DNA of 64,000 nt. Source: Phycisphaerae bacterium (lineage in GTDB: Bacteria; Planctomycetota; Phycisphaerae; Sedimentisphaerales; Anaerohalosphaeraceae). Where the stretch lies: NCBI GenBank assembly GCA_012729675.1, contig JAAYCR010000034.1, positions 18,125 to 82,124 of the forward strand, read 5' to 3'. Positions 24,811 to 33,250 of this stretch are shown in pieces. The translations under genes were made by a program, and so were the position numbers. Numbering within the stretch: position 1 is the stretch's first letter; every line of letters begins with the position of its first letter. The notes beneath the pieces were generated by a model, which saw only the letters and a list, made by a program, of their open reading frames with translations, was not told where the DNA came from and did not search any database.

Positions 24811-25533
24811 TTAGTCGGGTGTCCAGCGGAGGGTGTGGAGTTGGTTGGCGGGGACGAATTGGACGCTGCCGTCGGCGAAGAGGACGTTACAGCCCTCGCC
24901 AAGGTGGTATTCGGTCGTGAGAGATTCGGGACCGCCGGAGTGATTCCAGCGGCGGTGGCCGGAGGAGACCTCAAAGAGCAGGATCATATCGGCAGGCAGG
25001 TCGCTGAGGCGTTGGCCGGCGGCGCTGCGGTTGATGGCGTATGAGGATTGGCCCTCGACGGCATCGCTCGACGGACAGATGAACGATTTTGGCGAGACAT
25101 CCGCTTCGCTTATCAGGACATCGCACCAGGTATCGGCGGGGGGGAGCATTTGGTCGTTATGATGAGCATACACTATCATGGCGGTTCCCAGCCCTTTGAG
25201 GTTGGTGCCGCAGACGACCCGTTGGGCGATCATTTTGGTTTTGCTGAGAGCGGGCATGAGGATGGCGAGCTGCAGGGGTATGATGACGGTCAGGACGGCT
25301 GGGATGACGATCCCGGTGACGGCCATCCATCGGCCCTTGAGGGTGCCGCTTGAGCCGCTGATCTTCACCAGGGCGACGATGCCGCAGAGGATGGCCGGGA
25401 TAAAGAGAATCGGCCACAGAACACCGCAGGTAAACAGGCACAGCAGGGACATGATAAATGACGTGAGGGCCAGTCTGCTGGTTTTGGGTGGTGCCGCTGC
25501 GACAAAGGTCGGGGGTTGGGGGATGTCGTTCAT
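24811..25533 (-). CDS. prepilin-like protein with N-terminal DUF4190-like membrane region
   Basis: 240 residues. A proline-rich start, then two membrane helices around residues 22-75 (LALTSFIMSLLCLFTCGVLW and GIVALVKISG, like DUF4190), a third at about 70-95, and the same extracytoplasmic domain as the copy downstream, with CGTNLKGLGTAMIVYAHH and the CNVLFADGSVQFV ending. It is the longest and probably ancestral copy of the array. Upstream 25534-25731 holds only a palindromic repeat. Role unknown; membership in a secretion or surface structure is a guess from the family. Confidence 0.8.
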   Translation of the reverse strand: MNDIPQPPTFVAAAPPKTSRLALTSFIMSLLCLFTCGVLWPILFIPAILCGIVALVKISGSSGTLKGRWMAVTGIVIPAVLTVIIPLQLAILMPALSKTKMIAQRVVCGTNLKGLGTAMIVYAHHNDQMLPPADTWCDVLISEADVSPKSFICPSSDAVEGQSSYAINRSAAGQRLSDLPADMILLFEVSSGHRRWNHSGGPESLTTEYHLGEGCNVLFADGSVQFVPANQLHTLRWTPD

Positions 25534-25686
25534 TTTACGGTCTCCTTGATTTTGAAAGCCATTGAAATTCCTTATTGCACCTGAATATAAGGGCGATTGT
25601 AGGCGGGATGGGGCGGAAACGCAAAGAATAAAATGAGAATAATAGAAATTGCGGCGACGGCTGGAAGCGGGGGGTACGCAAAAAAA

Positions 25687-25712
25687 GGGCAGACACAGAG
25701 GTCTGCCCCTAC
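25687..25712. repeat. palindromic repeat GGGCAGACAC...CCCCTAC
   Basis: Hairpin GGGCAGAC-ACAGAG-GTCTGCCC followed by CTAC; same family as 2651-2676. It sits 20 bp after the ahcY stop, where it may serve as an mRNA 3' end. Confidence 0.7.
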
Positions 25713-25731
25713 GATGTGCGGGAAGCTGATA

Positions 25732-27174
25732 TCAATAACGGTAGTGTTCGGGCTTGAAGGGGCCGTCGGGGCTGATGCCGAGGTAGTCGGCCTGCTGTTG
25801 GGTCAGTCGGGTGACGGCTCCGCCGAGGGCCTGAACGTGCAGGCGGGCGACTTCTTCGTCGAGCTTTTTGGGCAGGGTATAGACGCCGGGTTTGGGGGTT
25901 TCGGTCGCCAGCATAATCTGCGCCAGACACTGGTTGGTAAAGCTGTTGCTCATTACGAAGCTCGGATGGCCGGTCGCGCAGCCGAGGTTGACCAGTCGCC
26001 CCTCGGCCAGTACGAGGATGGAGCGGCCGCTCTTGAGTGTCCACTTATCGACCTGCGGCTTGATGACCTCTTTGGTCGCGTGGCCGCCGTCTTCGAGGTA
26101 GGTCATTTCGATTTCGCTGTCAAAGTGGCCGATGTTGCAGATGATGGCCTCGTTTTTCATCTGTTCCATGTGCCGGCCGCAGATGACGTCGCAGCAGCCG
26201 GTGGCCGTGACGAAGATGTCGCCGACGGGGGCGGCTTTTTCCATGGTCGTCACTTCGTAGCCTTCCATCATCGCTTGCAGGATGCAGATGGGGTCGATCT
26301 CGGTGATCATCACGCGGGCGCCGAGAGCCTTCATCGAGTGGGCACAGCCCTTGCCGACGTCGCCGTAGCCGCAGACGACGACGACCTTGCCGGCGATCAT
26401 GACGTCGGTGGCGCGTTTGATGCCGTCGGCCAGCGACTCGCGGCAGCCGTAGAGGTTGTCAAATTTGGATTTGGTGACCGAGTCGTTGACGTTGATCGCC
26501 GCAAACGGCAGCTCGCCGGTCTTTTGCAGTTGGTACAGCCGGTGGACGCCGGTGGTGGTCTCTTCGGAGACGCCGCGGAGGTGTTTGGCGACGGCGGTCC
26601 AATGGCCGGGGCGTGTACGGTGGCTTTCGCCCAGCCGATCCATAATAACCTGAAACTCTTTGTTGTCGTATTTTTTGTCCAGCAGGGACGGGTCTTTTTC
26701 GACGCGTATTCCCTGGATAATCATCATGGTGGCGTCGCCGCCGTCATCGACGATCAAGTCCGGCCCCGATCCGTCCGGCCAGGTCAGCGCCTGCTCGGTG
26801 CACCACCAGTAATCGGCCAGCGTCTCGCCTTTCCATGCGAAAACCGCTGTGCGTCCGGCGGCGGCGATGGCGGCCGCGGCATGATCCTGCGTCGAGAAGA
26901 TATTGCACGAGGCCCAGCGGACATCGGCGCCCAAGGCCTCCAGCGTCTCGATGAGCATGGCCGTCTGGATGGTCATGTGCAGGGAGCCGGTAACCTTTAG
27001 GCCCGCCAGCGGTTTGGCCTTGCCGTATTTTTCGCGGACGGCCATCAGGCCGGGCATCTCTTTTTCGGCCAACTGCATCTCTTTGCGGCCCCACTCGGCC
27101 AGAGACAAATCCGCCACTTTATAGTTTAGACCAGGGTCAACGACCTTGACTGTCTTAATTGCGTTGTTCTGCAT
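25732..27174 (-). CDS. ahcY: adenosylhomocysteinase
   Basis: NAD-dependent enzyme splitting S-adenosylhomocysteine to adenosine and homocysteine, removing the product inhibitor of methylation. 480 residues from ATG 27174; a GTG at 27183 with AAAGGA 5 nt upstream is an equally good start. Visible: [33 protein letters not shown] with the SAH-binding Lys/Asp, the NAD fold [18 protein letters not shown], and the C-terminal FKPEHYRY that closes over NAD of the partner subunit. Monocistronic with its own promoter and overlapping palindrome. The frame extends to 27492 but that part is upstream of the promoter. Confidence 0.96.
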   Translation of the reverse strand: MQNNAIKTVKVVDPGLNYKVADLSLAEWGRKEMQLAEKEMPGLMAVREKYGKAKPLAGLKVTGSLHMTIQTAMLIETLEALGADVRWASCNIFSTQDHAAAAIAAAGRTAVFAWKGETLADYWWCTEQALTWPDGSGPDLIVDDGGDATMMIIQGIRVEKDPSLLDKKYDNKEFQVIMDRLGESHRTRPGHWTAVAKHLRGVSEETTTGVHRLYQLQKTGELPFAAINVNDSVTKSKFDNLYGCRESLADGIKRATDVMIAGKVVVVCGYGDVGKGCAHSMKALGARVMITEIDPICILQAMMEGYEVTTMEKAAPVGDIFVTATGCCDVICGRHMEQMKNEAIICNIGHFDSEIEMTYLEDGGHATKEVIKPQVDKWTLKSGRSILVLAEGRLVNLGCATGHPSFVMSNSFTNQCLAQIMLATETPKPGVYTLPKKLDEEVARLHVQALGGAVTRLTQQQADYLGISPDGPFKPEHYRY

Positions 27175-27225
27175 TGTTTCCACTGTATTCCTTTCGGCTG
27201 GATGTTCCAATTTGTAAGTTTTGCC

Positions 27226-27269
27226 AGTATAACCCGTTAGGCCGCCTGTTTCAAGGGGTTTCTTGAAAC
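27226..27269 (-). promoter_or_regulatory. ahcY promoter with overlapping palindrome
   Basis: Minus strand: TTGAAA (27249-27254), 17-bp spacer, TATACT (27226-27231). The -35 lies inside a perfect palindrome GTTTCAAG-N6-CTTGAAAC (27248-27269), positioned to act as a repressor site. No SAH riboswitch consensus was recognised in the leader. The rest of 27175-27517 shows nothing else. Confidence 0.65.
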
Positions 27270-27477
27270 CAGCGGAGGGACACGGCCGGGGTGGCCGGGT
27301 CATAGGGGTTCTTCGACAAAACAGGCCGAAAGGCAGGGCGATGGATTTCCCCTTGGCGATTAACCACGGGTTACTGAAATCCGGCCACTGATCGCTGCCA
27401 GAAACAAACCCAAACAAAGACAAAATGTTCTCCCGGAAAATATTCTCACATACCAGATGTTTTTGGCGAAAATCCTC

Positions 27478-27505
27478 TTGCCAAATCAACAAAAATGTGT
27501 ATATT
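27478..27505 (+). promoter_or_regulatory. promoter of tRNA-Leu
   Basis: TTGCCA (27478-27483), 16-bp spacer, TATATT (27500-27505), about 12 bp before the mature tRNA 5' end. Confidence 0.6.
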
Positions 27506-27517
27506 CAGCGTCCTGTT

Positions 27518-27603
27518 GCCCGGATGGCGGAATTGGCAGACGCGTCAGGTTGAGGGCCTGATGGGGTTAATACCCCGTGCTGGTTCGACTCCAGTTCCGG
27601 GCA
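27518..27603 (+). tRNA. tRNA-Leu(GAG)
   Basis: 86 nt with the long variable arm of class II tRNAs. Acceptor GCCCGGA/TCCGGGC, anticodon stem TCAGG/CCTGA with loop TTGAGGG (anticodon GAG), variable arm GGGG-TTAATA-CCCC, T-arm CTGG-TTCGACT-CCAG, discriminator A. CCA is not encoded; a T-run follows and may end transcription. Confidence 0.95.
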
Positions 27604-27994
27604 ATTTTTTTTATTCAAAGTCCCCGCTCAAACGAATGGTCCCGTCTGGCGGTCTCATACCACAGCCCCGATACCGCAATTCAACCTCCTCAATAACCGT
27701 TACACCGTCCGTAACCTCTGAACAGCACAATATACCTCCATTTCATCAAGTTCGTGTGCTCACCGGACCGGACGGAAACCTCATAGCATCTCTCGAAGGG
27801 TAGTACCCACAATGCGGCAAATTTACATTTTCCATATCCTTAAATCAATAAATCTATTGGGAGATTTACCTATAATTTTCAATATTTCGCTTCATTTTTA
27901 TTCTTGAGGCTTGCATTTTTCGTTTAATTTAAAGATAATATGGATAATGTAATTTATCTGCGTTTACGAAAGGATTCTGCTTTGGAGGGCTGTT
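27604..27994. other. gap without recognised gene
   Basis: 391 bases after tRNA-Leu. The first part begins with a T-run; small open frames exist but none has a ribosome binding site or recognisable protein. The last 150 bases are A+T-rich and probably hold the promoter of the HEAT protein gene. Confidence 0.5.
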
Positions 27995-28447
27995 ATGGAA
28001 CGAGAACGCGATGCGGCAACCATTGAGTTGCTCAAAAATCTGAGAGCGAAGTTGTTTTCCGAGAACATTTCCACGGCTCGTGTTGCAGGCTACAATCTTT
28101 CGTGGCTTCAAGAAGACGGTCTGACCATCCTCAAGGAAGCGTTGTTCGGGGATTATTCCAAAACCGTCAAAAAGGCTGCTGCCTACGGGCTTCGGAATAT
28201 GAAGGGTCGAATGAAAAAACTGGCGGTTGAGGTGCTTGAGCAGGGTCAGAAGAATTCGGACAATACCACGCGCGAGACATGCGCCAAGTCCCTGTATCTG
28301 ATGCAACATAAACCTGCTCCCAAAAAATTCGCCCCCAGAAGAAAGAGTTCCGGAAAGCCCAAGCCGCGTCAATCCATCAAAGAAATTCCCAATCATAACC
28401 GAAAACCTCAGCAGCTTCGGGGTCAAAAGAGGCCTTTTAATCGGTAA
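27995..28447 (+). CDS. HEAT-repeat-like small basic protein
   Basis: 150 residues. Residues about 5-105 look like two to three HEAT-type helical pairs (NLRAKLFSENISTARVAGYNL, ALFGDYSKTVKKAAAYGLRN, ETCAKSLYLMQH), a protein-interaction fold common in planctomycete genomes. The C-terminal 45 residues are strongly basic (KKFAPRRKSSGKPKPRQS) and probably unstructured, suggesting nucleic-acid binding (inference). Strong GGAGG 6-7 nt before ATG. The metallopeptidase gene follows after 9 bp, so they are co-transcribed. Exact role unknown. Confidence 0.75.
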   Translation: MERERDAATIELLKNLRAKLFSENISTARVAGYNLSWLQEDGLTILKEALFGDYSKTVKKAAAYGLRNMKGRMKKLAVEVLEQGQKNSDNTTRETCAKSLYLMQHKPAPKKFAPRRKSSGKPKPRQSIKEIPNHNRKPQQLRGQKRPFNR

Positions 28448-28456
28448 GTCTCATTC

Positions 28457-29041
28457 ATGGCCGAGATTGTTCCGATAGAGCCGTTATGTGGGGAACTACT
28501 CGCTCCTGTTTCGTATGTGCGTTCGGATCGCGCCAAACGGCTGCGCATCACGATCCGGCCGGAACCGTCGGTAACCGTCACGGTGCCGCGGCGAGCCAGC
28601 CTTGATGAGGCCAAACGATTTGTGGCCGCCCGTCAGGCGTGGATACGCAAGCACCTTCGGCAAATGGCCGAAAAGCGGCGGAACGCTCAAAATAACCCTC
28701 CTCCCGACGTATCCAAAATCGATCTAAACAAGGCTCAGGACGAATTGTTTGAGCGGCTGGAGACATTCTCACGGCAACACAACTTGCCCTATCGTCGGGC
28801 GGCGTTTCGCTGCCAGAAGACCAAATGGGGAAGTTGCTCGTCCCGGAACAATCTCAGCCTGAACATCAACATCGTGTTTTTGCCTCGCCACTTACAGGAT
28901 TATCTTCTGCTACATGAGCTGGCGCACGTCCGGCACAAAAACCACAGCCCGGCCTTTTGGCAGGAGTTGGATCGCCTCTGCGGCGGCCGCGCCAGGGCGC
29001 TGACCCGCGAACTGAAGCAACACACCATGCACCTGAAATAA
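28457..29041 (+). CDS. YgjP-type zinc metallopeptidase (DUF45, SprT/WLM-like)
   Basis: 194-residue predicted soluble metallopeptidase. The zinc site is HELAHVRHKNHSPAFW (HExxH plus the downstream His typical of YgjP), preceded by KTKWGSCSSRNNLSLN, the family WGSC signature. The N-terminal half has RITIRPEPSVTVTVP and the QAWIRKHL helix also typical of YgjP/DUF45. These proteins are often adjacent to restriction or helicase genes; here the partner is the HEAT protein. Substrate not known. Confidence 0.9.
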   Translation: MAEIVPIEPLCGELLAPVSYVRSDRAKRLRITIRPEPSVTVTVPRRASLDEAKRFVAARQAWIRKHLRQMAEKRRNAQNNPPPDVSKIDLNKAQDELFERLETFSRQHNLPYRRAAFRCQKTKWGSCSSRNNLSLNINIVFLPRHLQDYLLLHELAHVRHKNHSPAFWQELDRLCGGRARALTRELKQHTMHLK

Positions 29042-29070
29042 AAGGCCAAAAACATTTGGGCACGACGATG

Positions 29071-29115
29071 CCGAAATCCGAAATTCGAATATCAAAAATC
29101 TCAATGCGCCAAACC
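29071..29115. repeat. A+T-rich dispersed repeat (CCGAAATCCGAAATTCG type)
   Basis: CCGAAATCCGAAATTCGAA followed by TATCAAAAATCTC. The same wording recurs at 31413-31467 and, as both arms of a long inverted repeat, at 48811-48960. Confidence 0.6.
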
Positions 29116-29140
29116 AAATAATACGTGTGTGAGACAATTT

Positions 29141-29173
29141 CCCATCGGTCTGCTGCGCAGAGCCGATGCCACC
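29141..29173. repeat. REP-like palindrome, copy 1
   Basis: CCCATCGGTC-TGCTGCGCAG-AGCCGATGCC: CATCGG pairs with CCGATG around a TGCGCA core. Other copies at 31480-31512, 31523-31554 and, inverted, 37583-37614 differ by one or two bases. Confidence 0.85.
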
Positions 29174-29244
29174 ATCACCCCCACCGGATTATTGGGGGGG
29201 GCAGATACTTAGACAAAAGTGCATGGCAGCTTTTGTCGGGATGC

Positions 29245-29757
29245 TCAGGAATCCGATTCGACTTTCATCGACAGGATTTCGACGGGTTCGGCGGGGACAT
29301 CATCATGATAGCCGTGGCGTTTGGTCTTGACGGCGGCGATCTTGTCCAGCACGTCCAACCCCTCAACCACTTTGCCGAAGACGGCGTAGCCGATACGATC
29401 AGGCGTCGGGCCTTTGTAGTCCAGAAAATCGTTGTCCTTGTGGTTGATGAAGAACTGGCTGGTGGCACTGTTCGGATCGGAGGTGCGAGCCATCGCCAGC
29501 GTACCGCGCAGGTTCTTGAGGCCATTGGACGCTTCGTTGACAATCGGGGCCTTGTTGGGCTTTTCCTTCATGTCTTTGGTCATCCCGCCGCCCTGAATCA
29601 TAAAGCCGGAGATAACACGGTGGAAGATCGTTCCGTCGTAAAAGCCGTCGTTGACATAAGCGAGAAAATTCTTGACTGTAATCGGCGCTGCATCGGTATC
29701 CAACTCGATCAGCATCTCGCCGTGCGAGGTTTGCATTTTGACTTGTCCAGACTGCAT
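29245..29757 (-). CDS. cyclophilin-type peptidylprolyl isomerase, cytoplasmic
   Basis: 170 residues from ATG 29757 (GGAG 7 nt upstream). Cyclophilin core with [14 protein letters not shown], the active-site Arg/Phe/Gln segment, [20 protein letters not shown], and the C-terminal [18 protein letters not shown]. No signal peptide, so it folds proteins in the cytoplasm. It lies 20 bp after the lipoprotein cyclophilin gene and is its close paralogue, so the pair came from a duplication that put one copy on each side of the inner membrane. Confidence 0.94.
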   Translation of the reverse strand: MQSGQVKMQTSHGEMLIELDTDAAPITVKNFLAYVNDGFYDGTIFHRVISGFMIQGGGMTKDMKEKPNKAPIVNEASNGLKNLRGTLAMARTSDPNSATSQFFINHKDNDFLDYKGPTPDRIGYAVFGKVVEGLDVLDKIAAVKTKRHGYHDDVPAEPVEILSMKVESDS

Positions 29758-29777
29758 GGAATATCTCCGTTGAAGGT

Positions 29778-30455
29778 TCAAGGGTTGACGACTTGCACGG
29801 ATTCGATGAAGATCGGTGTGACGGGCACGTCGCGGTGCGGGCCGGCCTGTCCAGTTTGGACGGCGGCGATTCTATCGACCACGTCCATGCCGCTGACGAC
29901 CTTGCCGAAGACGGCGTAGCCGATCAGTTGAGCCTGCGGGCCGCGGTAGTCCAGTGCGGGGTTGTCGCGGTGGTTAATGAAGAACTGACTGGTCGCGCTG
30001 TCGGGAACATTTGTACGGGCCATCGCAATCGTGCCGCGAAGGTTCTTAAGACCATTGGCCGCTTCATTCTTGATGGGCGGCCGAGTGGCTTTTTGCTGCA
30101 TATCAGGTGTAAATCCGCCGCCCTGGATCATAAAGCTCGGTATGACCCGGTGAAAGATCGTGCCGCTGTAAAAGCCGGAATCGACATAGGCTAAAAAGTT
30201 ATCCACTGTGATCGGCGCTTTCTGGGCGTCCAGTTCAATCGTGATAACGCCCATTGATGTGGTCATCGTGACGATCGGCGATTTGACCGGTTTGACGCCC
30301 TCGGCAACCGCCACGGGCGGTTGTTCCTGCGGTTGTACTGCGACGGGGGCGGGGGTGGTTTCAGCCTGGGGCGGCGTTTGGGTATCCTGTTCGCCGCTGG
30401 ACGGCGTACAGCCGGCCAGCAGGACGGCACACAGAGAAACAATAAGATATTTCAT
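29778..30455 (-). CDS. cyclophilin-type peptidylprolyl isomerase lipoprotein
   Basis: 225 residues from ATG 30455 (GGAG 9 nt upstream). Signal peptide with lipobox LLAGC (Cys16), then a Pro/Thr/Gln-rich linker (about 17-58), then the cyclophilin domain with [14 protein letters not shown] and [18 protein letters not shown]. Likely anchored to a membrane facing the periplasm, catalysing prolyl isomerisation of exported proteins. The open frame runs upstream through the neighbouring VanZ-like gene, but the lipoprotein signal defines the start. Confidence 0.93.
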   Translation of the reverse strand: MKYLIVSLCAVLLAGCTPSSGEQDTQTPPQAETTPAPVAVQPQEQPPVAVAEGVKPVKSPIVTMTTSMGVITIELDAQKAPITVDNFLAYVDSGFYSGTIFHRVIPSFMIQGGGFTPDMQQKATRPPIKNEAANGLKNLRGTIAMARTNVPDSATSQFFINHRDNPALDYRGPQAQLIGYAVFGKVVSGMDVVDRIAAVQTGQAGPHRDVPVTPIFIESVQVVNP

Positions 30456-30577
30456 CGGTTCTGTCTCCATAATAAAGATTGACGGTTCAATTAAACATGG
30501 TATGGGCTTGTCAGCCCCTGAACACGGCCAAGCTGGTCGTGCTGCGTTCTTTACTGTAACCGAATCGGCGGCAAAGT

Positions 30578-31330
30578 TCAAGGCTTCTTCGTACCGTTTT
30601 TGAGCGGCGGGCTGATATTGCCGGTGAGGGCAAACGTCAGCCGGCTGATGAGTACGGCAGCGGCGATGCCGAAGATCGCCGTGGCAATATCCATCCACCA
30701 GACGGTTTTGTCGAAGAACGGCGCGGCGACCGCAACCAGCCCAAGCATCGCCAGCGGCAGCGCGGCGGCGACCAGCAACCAGGCGGCGCGGTTGCTCGAC
30801 AGATACAGATGCCGGTCGATGTGCTGAATCCAGATCAGGCATAGGGCGGCATAGGCGCTGAAATGATAGGCCGTATTCAAATGAAAATGTGGATACAAGG
30901 CAGTCAGATTTGACATATTGGAGATGACAAAGATGGATGCGGCCGCGCTGATCAGCAGTGCCGACCAAAAATGGAAAACGCTCAGTACACCCATCGCCAG
31001 CGTGATGCCGAAAAGATTGGCGATAAAGTCGTCCACGCACGTCCCTCGGCCGACGAAGCTCTGAAGGTATTCATCCAGCGCTCCGTATACCGCCAGAGTG
31101 CCGAACACCCACCATGTTTTGGCGCGATGCCATTCGATGCGGCGATAGGGACTGACGGCGCACCAGACCAGAAATGTCAGCACAAAAAACGCCATTATGT
31201 GCATGGTCTTGTCGCTCATGCCGCTATTGCGCGTGATGTCGCGCATCGGGATATGTGTCAGCGTGAACACCAGCGGCCAATAGGCGGCAAGTGCGATCAG
31301 GCTGTATTTATGTCGGCGACGCAATTTCAT
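30578..31330 (-). CDS. VanZ-like membrane protein
   Basis: 250 residues with about seven hydrophobic segments. The VanZ-like signature is present: [18 protein letters not shown] (helix 2), and [20 protein letters not shown], the conserved DExxQ...GR...D..D loop. The second half repeats a four-helix arrangement. VanZ-like proteins are linked with low-level teicoplanin resistance and envelope polysaccharides in other bacteria, but the biochemical role is unsettled. Upstream is a cluster of REP-like repeats. Confidence 0.88.
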   Translation of the reverse strand: MKLRRRHKYSLIALAAYWPLVFTLTHIPMRDITRNSGMSDKTMHIMAFFVLTFLVWCAVSPYRRIEWHRAKTWWVFGTLAVYGALDEYLQSFVGRGTCVDDFIANLFGITLAMGVLSVFHFWSALLISAAASIFVISNMSNLTALYPHFHLNTAYHFSAYAALCLIWIQHIDRHLYLSSNRAAWLLVAAALPLAMLGLVAVAAPFFDKTVWWMDIATAIFGIAAAVLISRLTFALTGNISPPLKNGTKKP

Positions 31331-31412
31331 GGCAGCTATTCCAAACGATTAAAATTTCGGAACAGCATAGCCATTCGCCGCCGAAAGTAAAGCTTCAAAT
31401 TTATTCCGAAGT

Positions 31413-31467
31413 ACGATATCCGAAATCCGAAACAAATTCAAAATCAGAGTGTTCAAATGACAAAACC
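31413..31467. repeat. A+T-rich dispersed repeat (CCGAAATCCGAAACAAATTC type)
   Basis: GATATCCGAAATCCGAAAC then AAATTCAAAAT...TTCAAATGACAAAA; matches the arms of the inverted repeat at 48811-48960. Confidence 0.65.
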
Positions 31468-31479
31468 ATCTGACAATCT

Positions 31480-31554
31480 CCCATCGGTCTGCTGCGCAGA
31501 ACCGATGCCACCCGTCACCTCTCCCATCGGTCTGCTGCGCAGAACCGATGCCAC
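31480..31554. repeat. REP-like palindromes, copies 2 and 3 in tandem
   Basis: Two identical 31-32 bp copies (31480-31512 and 31523-31554) of the CCCATCGGTC...ACCGATGCC palindrome separated by about 10 bp, just upstream of the VanZ-like gene and after the multi-pass membrane protein gene. Confidence 0.85.
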
Positions 31555-31635
31555 TCCAGCACGCCCATTGGGCTAGGCTGTCCCATGTTTGCTCTTTCGG
31601 GGTGAAACCCGCTCGCATTTCCGAAAAACACAGAC

Positions 31636-32697
31636 TCACTCGCTCGGAGGGTTGTCCGGCTCGTCGGGTGCGGGGGTCGGTTCGATGTCGGTGGTTTCGA
31701 AGTCCACGACGTCGGCGGCTTGCGGGACGAGCGGATTTGCGAGGGCAAAGACATTGTACGCTTCGCCGAACTGGGCCAAAAACAGCACCGCGTAGCTGCG
31801 CCGCCAGACGTGCAGCGGCAATGTCAGGACGGTGAACAGATAGCCGCCGATGATGGGAATCACCAGCACCCACGACACACAGAAAAAACAGCAGCAGGCC
31901 GCAACGGCGATCATCGAGGACAGAATGCCCAAGGCGATGCCCGCGGCCAAAATGACGAGCAGGTACAGAATAAACCGCCCGATGTTGGCCGAGAGCATGC
32001 CGAAAAACTCTTTCCAGGCCGCCTTCACGCCGCAGCGCCGCAGCATCATCACCGGCACGACAAAATCATCCGTCAGTACGGTAATAAGTCCATACACCAG
32101 GCACAACAGAAACAACCCAAGCACCAGAAACGACGCGCCGACCAACGGTCCGGCGAGCAGTACCTTGAAATCGGTTCGGGCAAAGGCTATTACAATGATA
32201 ATCAATGGGATCACCGCCGCAACCGTCAGCACAAAGGAGGCCAGCCAGAGGACAAATTTGAAGCCGAACAGCGAGTTACCCTCTTTTTTATAAGCGGTCC
32301 ACGGGGCTGAGACCGCTCCGCGATTGTGCACGATGCAGTCCAGAAACATAAACTGCCCCCGGCTCTTGAGCCAGATGACAAGCACGGCAATCGCCAGAAC
32401 GACGAATAGGACCACCACGCCCAGCGGAATCAGCCACGGCAGCGATTGGGACACAAAGGCCCCGACATCTTGGCCGATCCGGTGCATATTGGGCGTATGG
32501 TCTGACGAGCCGGCGGAATAATTGCCTTGGAAATTGAACCCGCCGCCTCCGCCGGCCAGCCCGGCCAGCCAGGCACAAAACCCGATGACAAACCACTTCT
32601 CAAGGTTAAAGGGGTCAAAGAGAATGTATTTGGTCTTGTTAATTGCGTGTCCGATCGGTTCCATGACACTCACGCCGCCAGCCTTGTCAGTCTCCAT
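31636..32697 (-). CDS. multi-pass membrane protein, DUF7544-like
   Basis: 353 residues. The N-terminus reads ILFDPFNLEKWFVIGFCAWLA, then a GGGGGFNFQGN extracytoplasmic loop and about six further hydrophobic segments up to residue 315, followed by an acidic Pro/Glu-rich tail. This layout (LFxPFxxxxW opening and inner TM pairs) is seen in uncharacterised membrane proteins widespread in planctomycetes; I have no function to offer. AAAGG 8 nt before ATG supports the start at 32697. Confidence 0.75.
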   Translation of the reverse strand: METDKAGGVSVMEPIGHAINKTKYILFDPFNLEKWFVIGFCAWLAGLAGGGGGFNFQGNYSAGSSDHTPNMHRIGQDVGAFVSQSLPWLIPLGVVVLFVVLAIAVLVIWLKSRGQFMFLDCIVHNRGAVSAPWTAYKKEGNSLFGFKFVLWLASFVLTVAAVIPLIIIVIAFARTDFKVLLAGPLVGASFLVLGLFLLCLVYGLITVLTDDFVVPVMMLRRCGVKAAWKEFFGMLSANIGRFILYLLVILAAGIALGILSSMIAVAACCCFFCVSWVLVIPIIGGYLFTVLTLPLHVWRRSYAVLFLAQFGEAYNVFALANPLVPQAADVVDFETTDIEPTPAPDEPDNPPSE

Positions 32698-33147
32698 CGT
32701 TTCGGCCTTTCAAAAAGCGATTGGGTTTGTAGTTTTCATCGTTATTATGACACAAGACCTGTTGGGATGCCAGCGTATTCCCCGAAAAACGGTATATTTT
32801 GGTTTGAGGGCTGGGTCGGCCTTGAAAAAATTGGCTTTGATTGGCTTTGTTTTTTGGCAGTCAACCGTTGTCAGTTATCAGTAAACAGTTGTGGAATAAA
32901 ATCTTATGATTTTTGCAAAATAGAAAATTGGGTTTGTTTGTTCACTTTTTAAAGAAGCCAGAAGCCAGAACTCAGGAGTCAGGAGGTCTGGATTTTCGAT
33001 TCATTTCTCTTCCTCTCTCGGAGCGGGGGACGCTCACGGGTAGAAATCATATCACAATGTTAGATGGATGTCAAACCTTTTTCCATTTGTGGGTTCGTCG
33101 TTCCGGAGCAGCCCCGGGTGTTCGGTCGAAAAATGATTCGTTTTGGG
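32698..33147. other. gap with degenerate tandem repeat
   Basis: About 450 bases of mixed composition. Short open frames have no ribosome binding site. At 32954-32987 two GAAGCCA units are followed by ACTCAGGAGTCAGGAGG, a heptad-like simple repeat. Nothing else recognised. Confidence 0.5.
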
Positions 33148-33176
33148 TTGAAGTATGTTGTGCAAGCGATTATACT
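33148..33176 (+). promoter_or_regulatory. promoter of GH127 gene
   Basis: TTGAAG (33148-33153), 17-bp spacer, TATACT (33171-33176). Predicted start about 33183, leader about 68 nt containing a repeated TGTCCGCG word. Confidence 0.6.
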
Positions 33177-33250
33177 GGGGTCGACAGCTGTCCGCGAATT
33201 GTCCGCGGGTGCGTTTTACGATTGAAACTTGATAATAGCGAGGAAAACAG

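Noticed and set aside
27184..27225. SAH riboswitch before ahcY
   Set aside because: The leader is only about 45 nt from the deduced start and lacks the SAH consensus.
27495..27803. Plus-strand frame across tRNA-Leu
   Set aside because: It runs through a complete tRNA gene and has no ribosome binding site.
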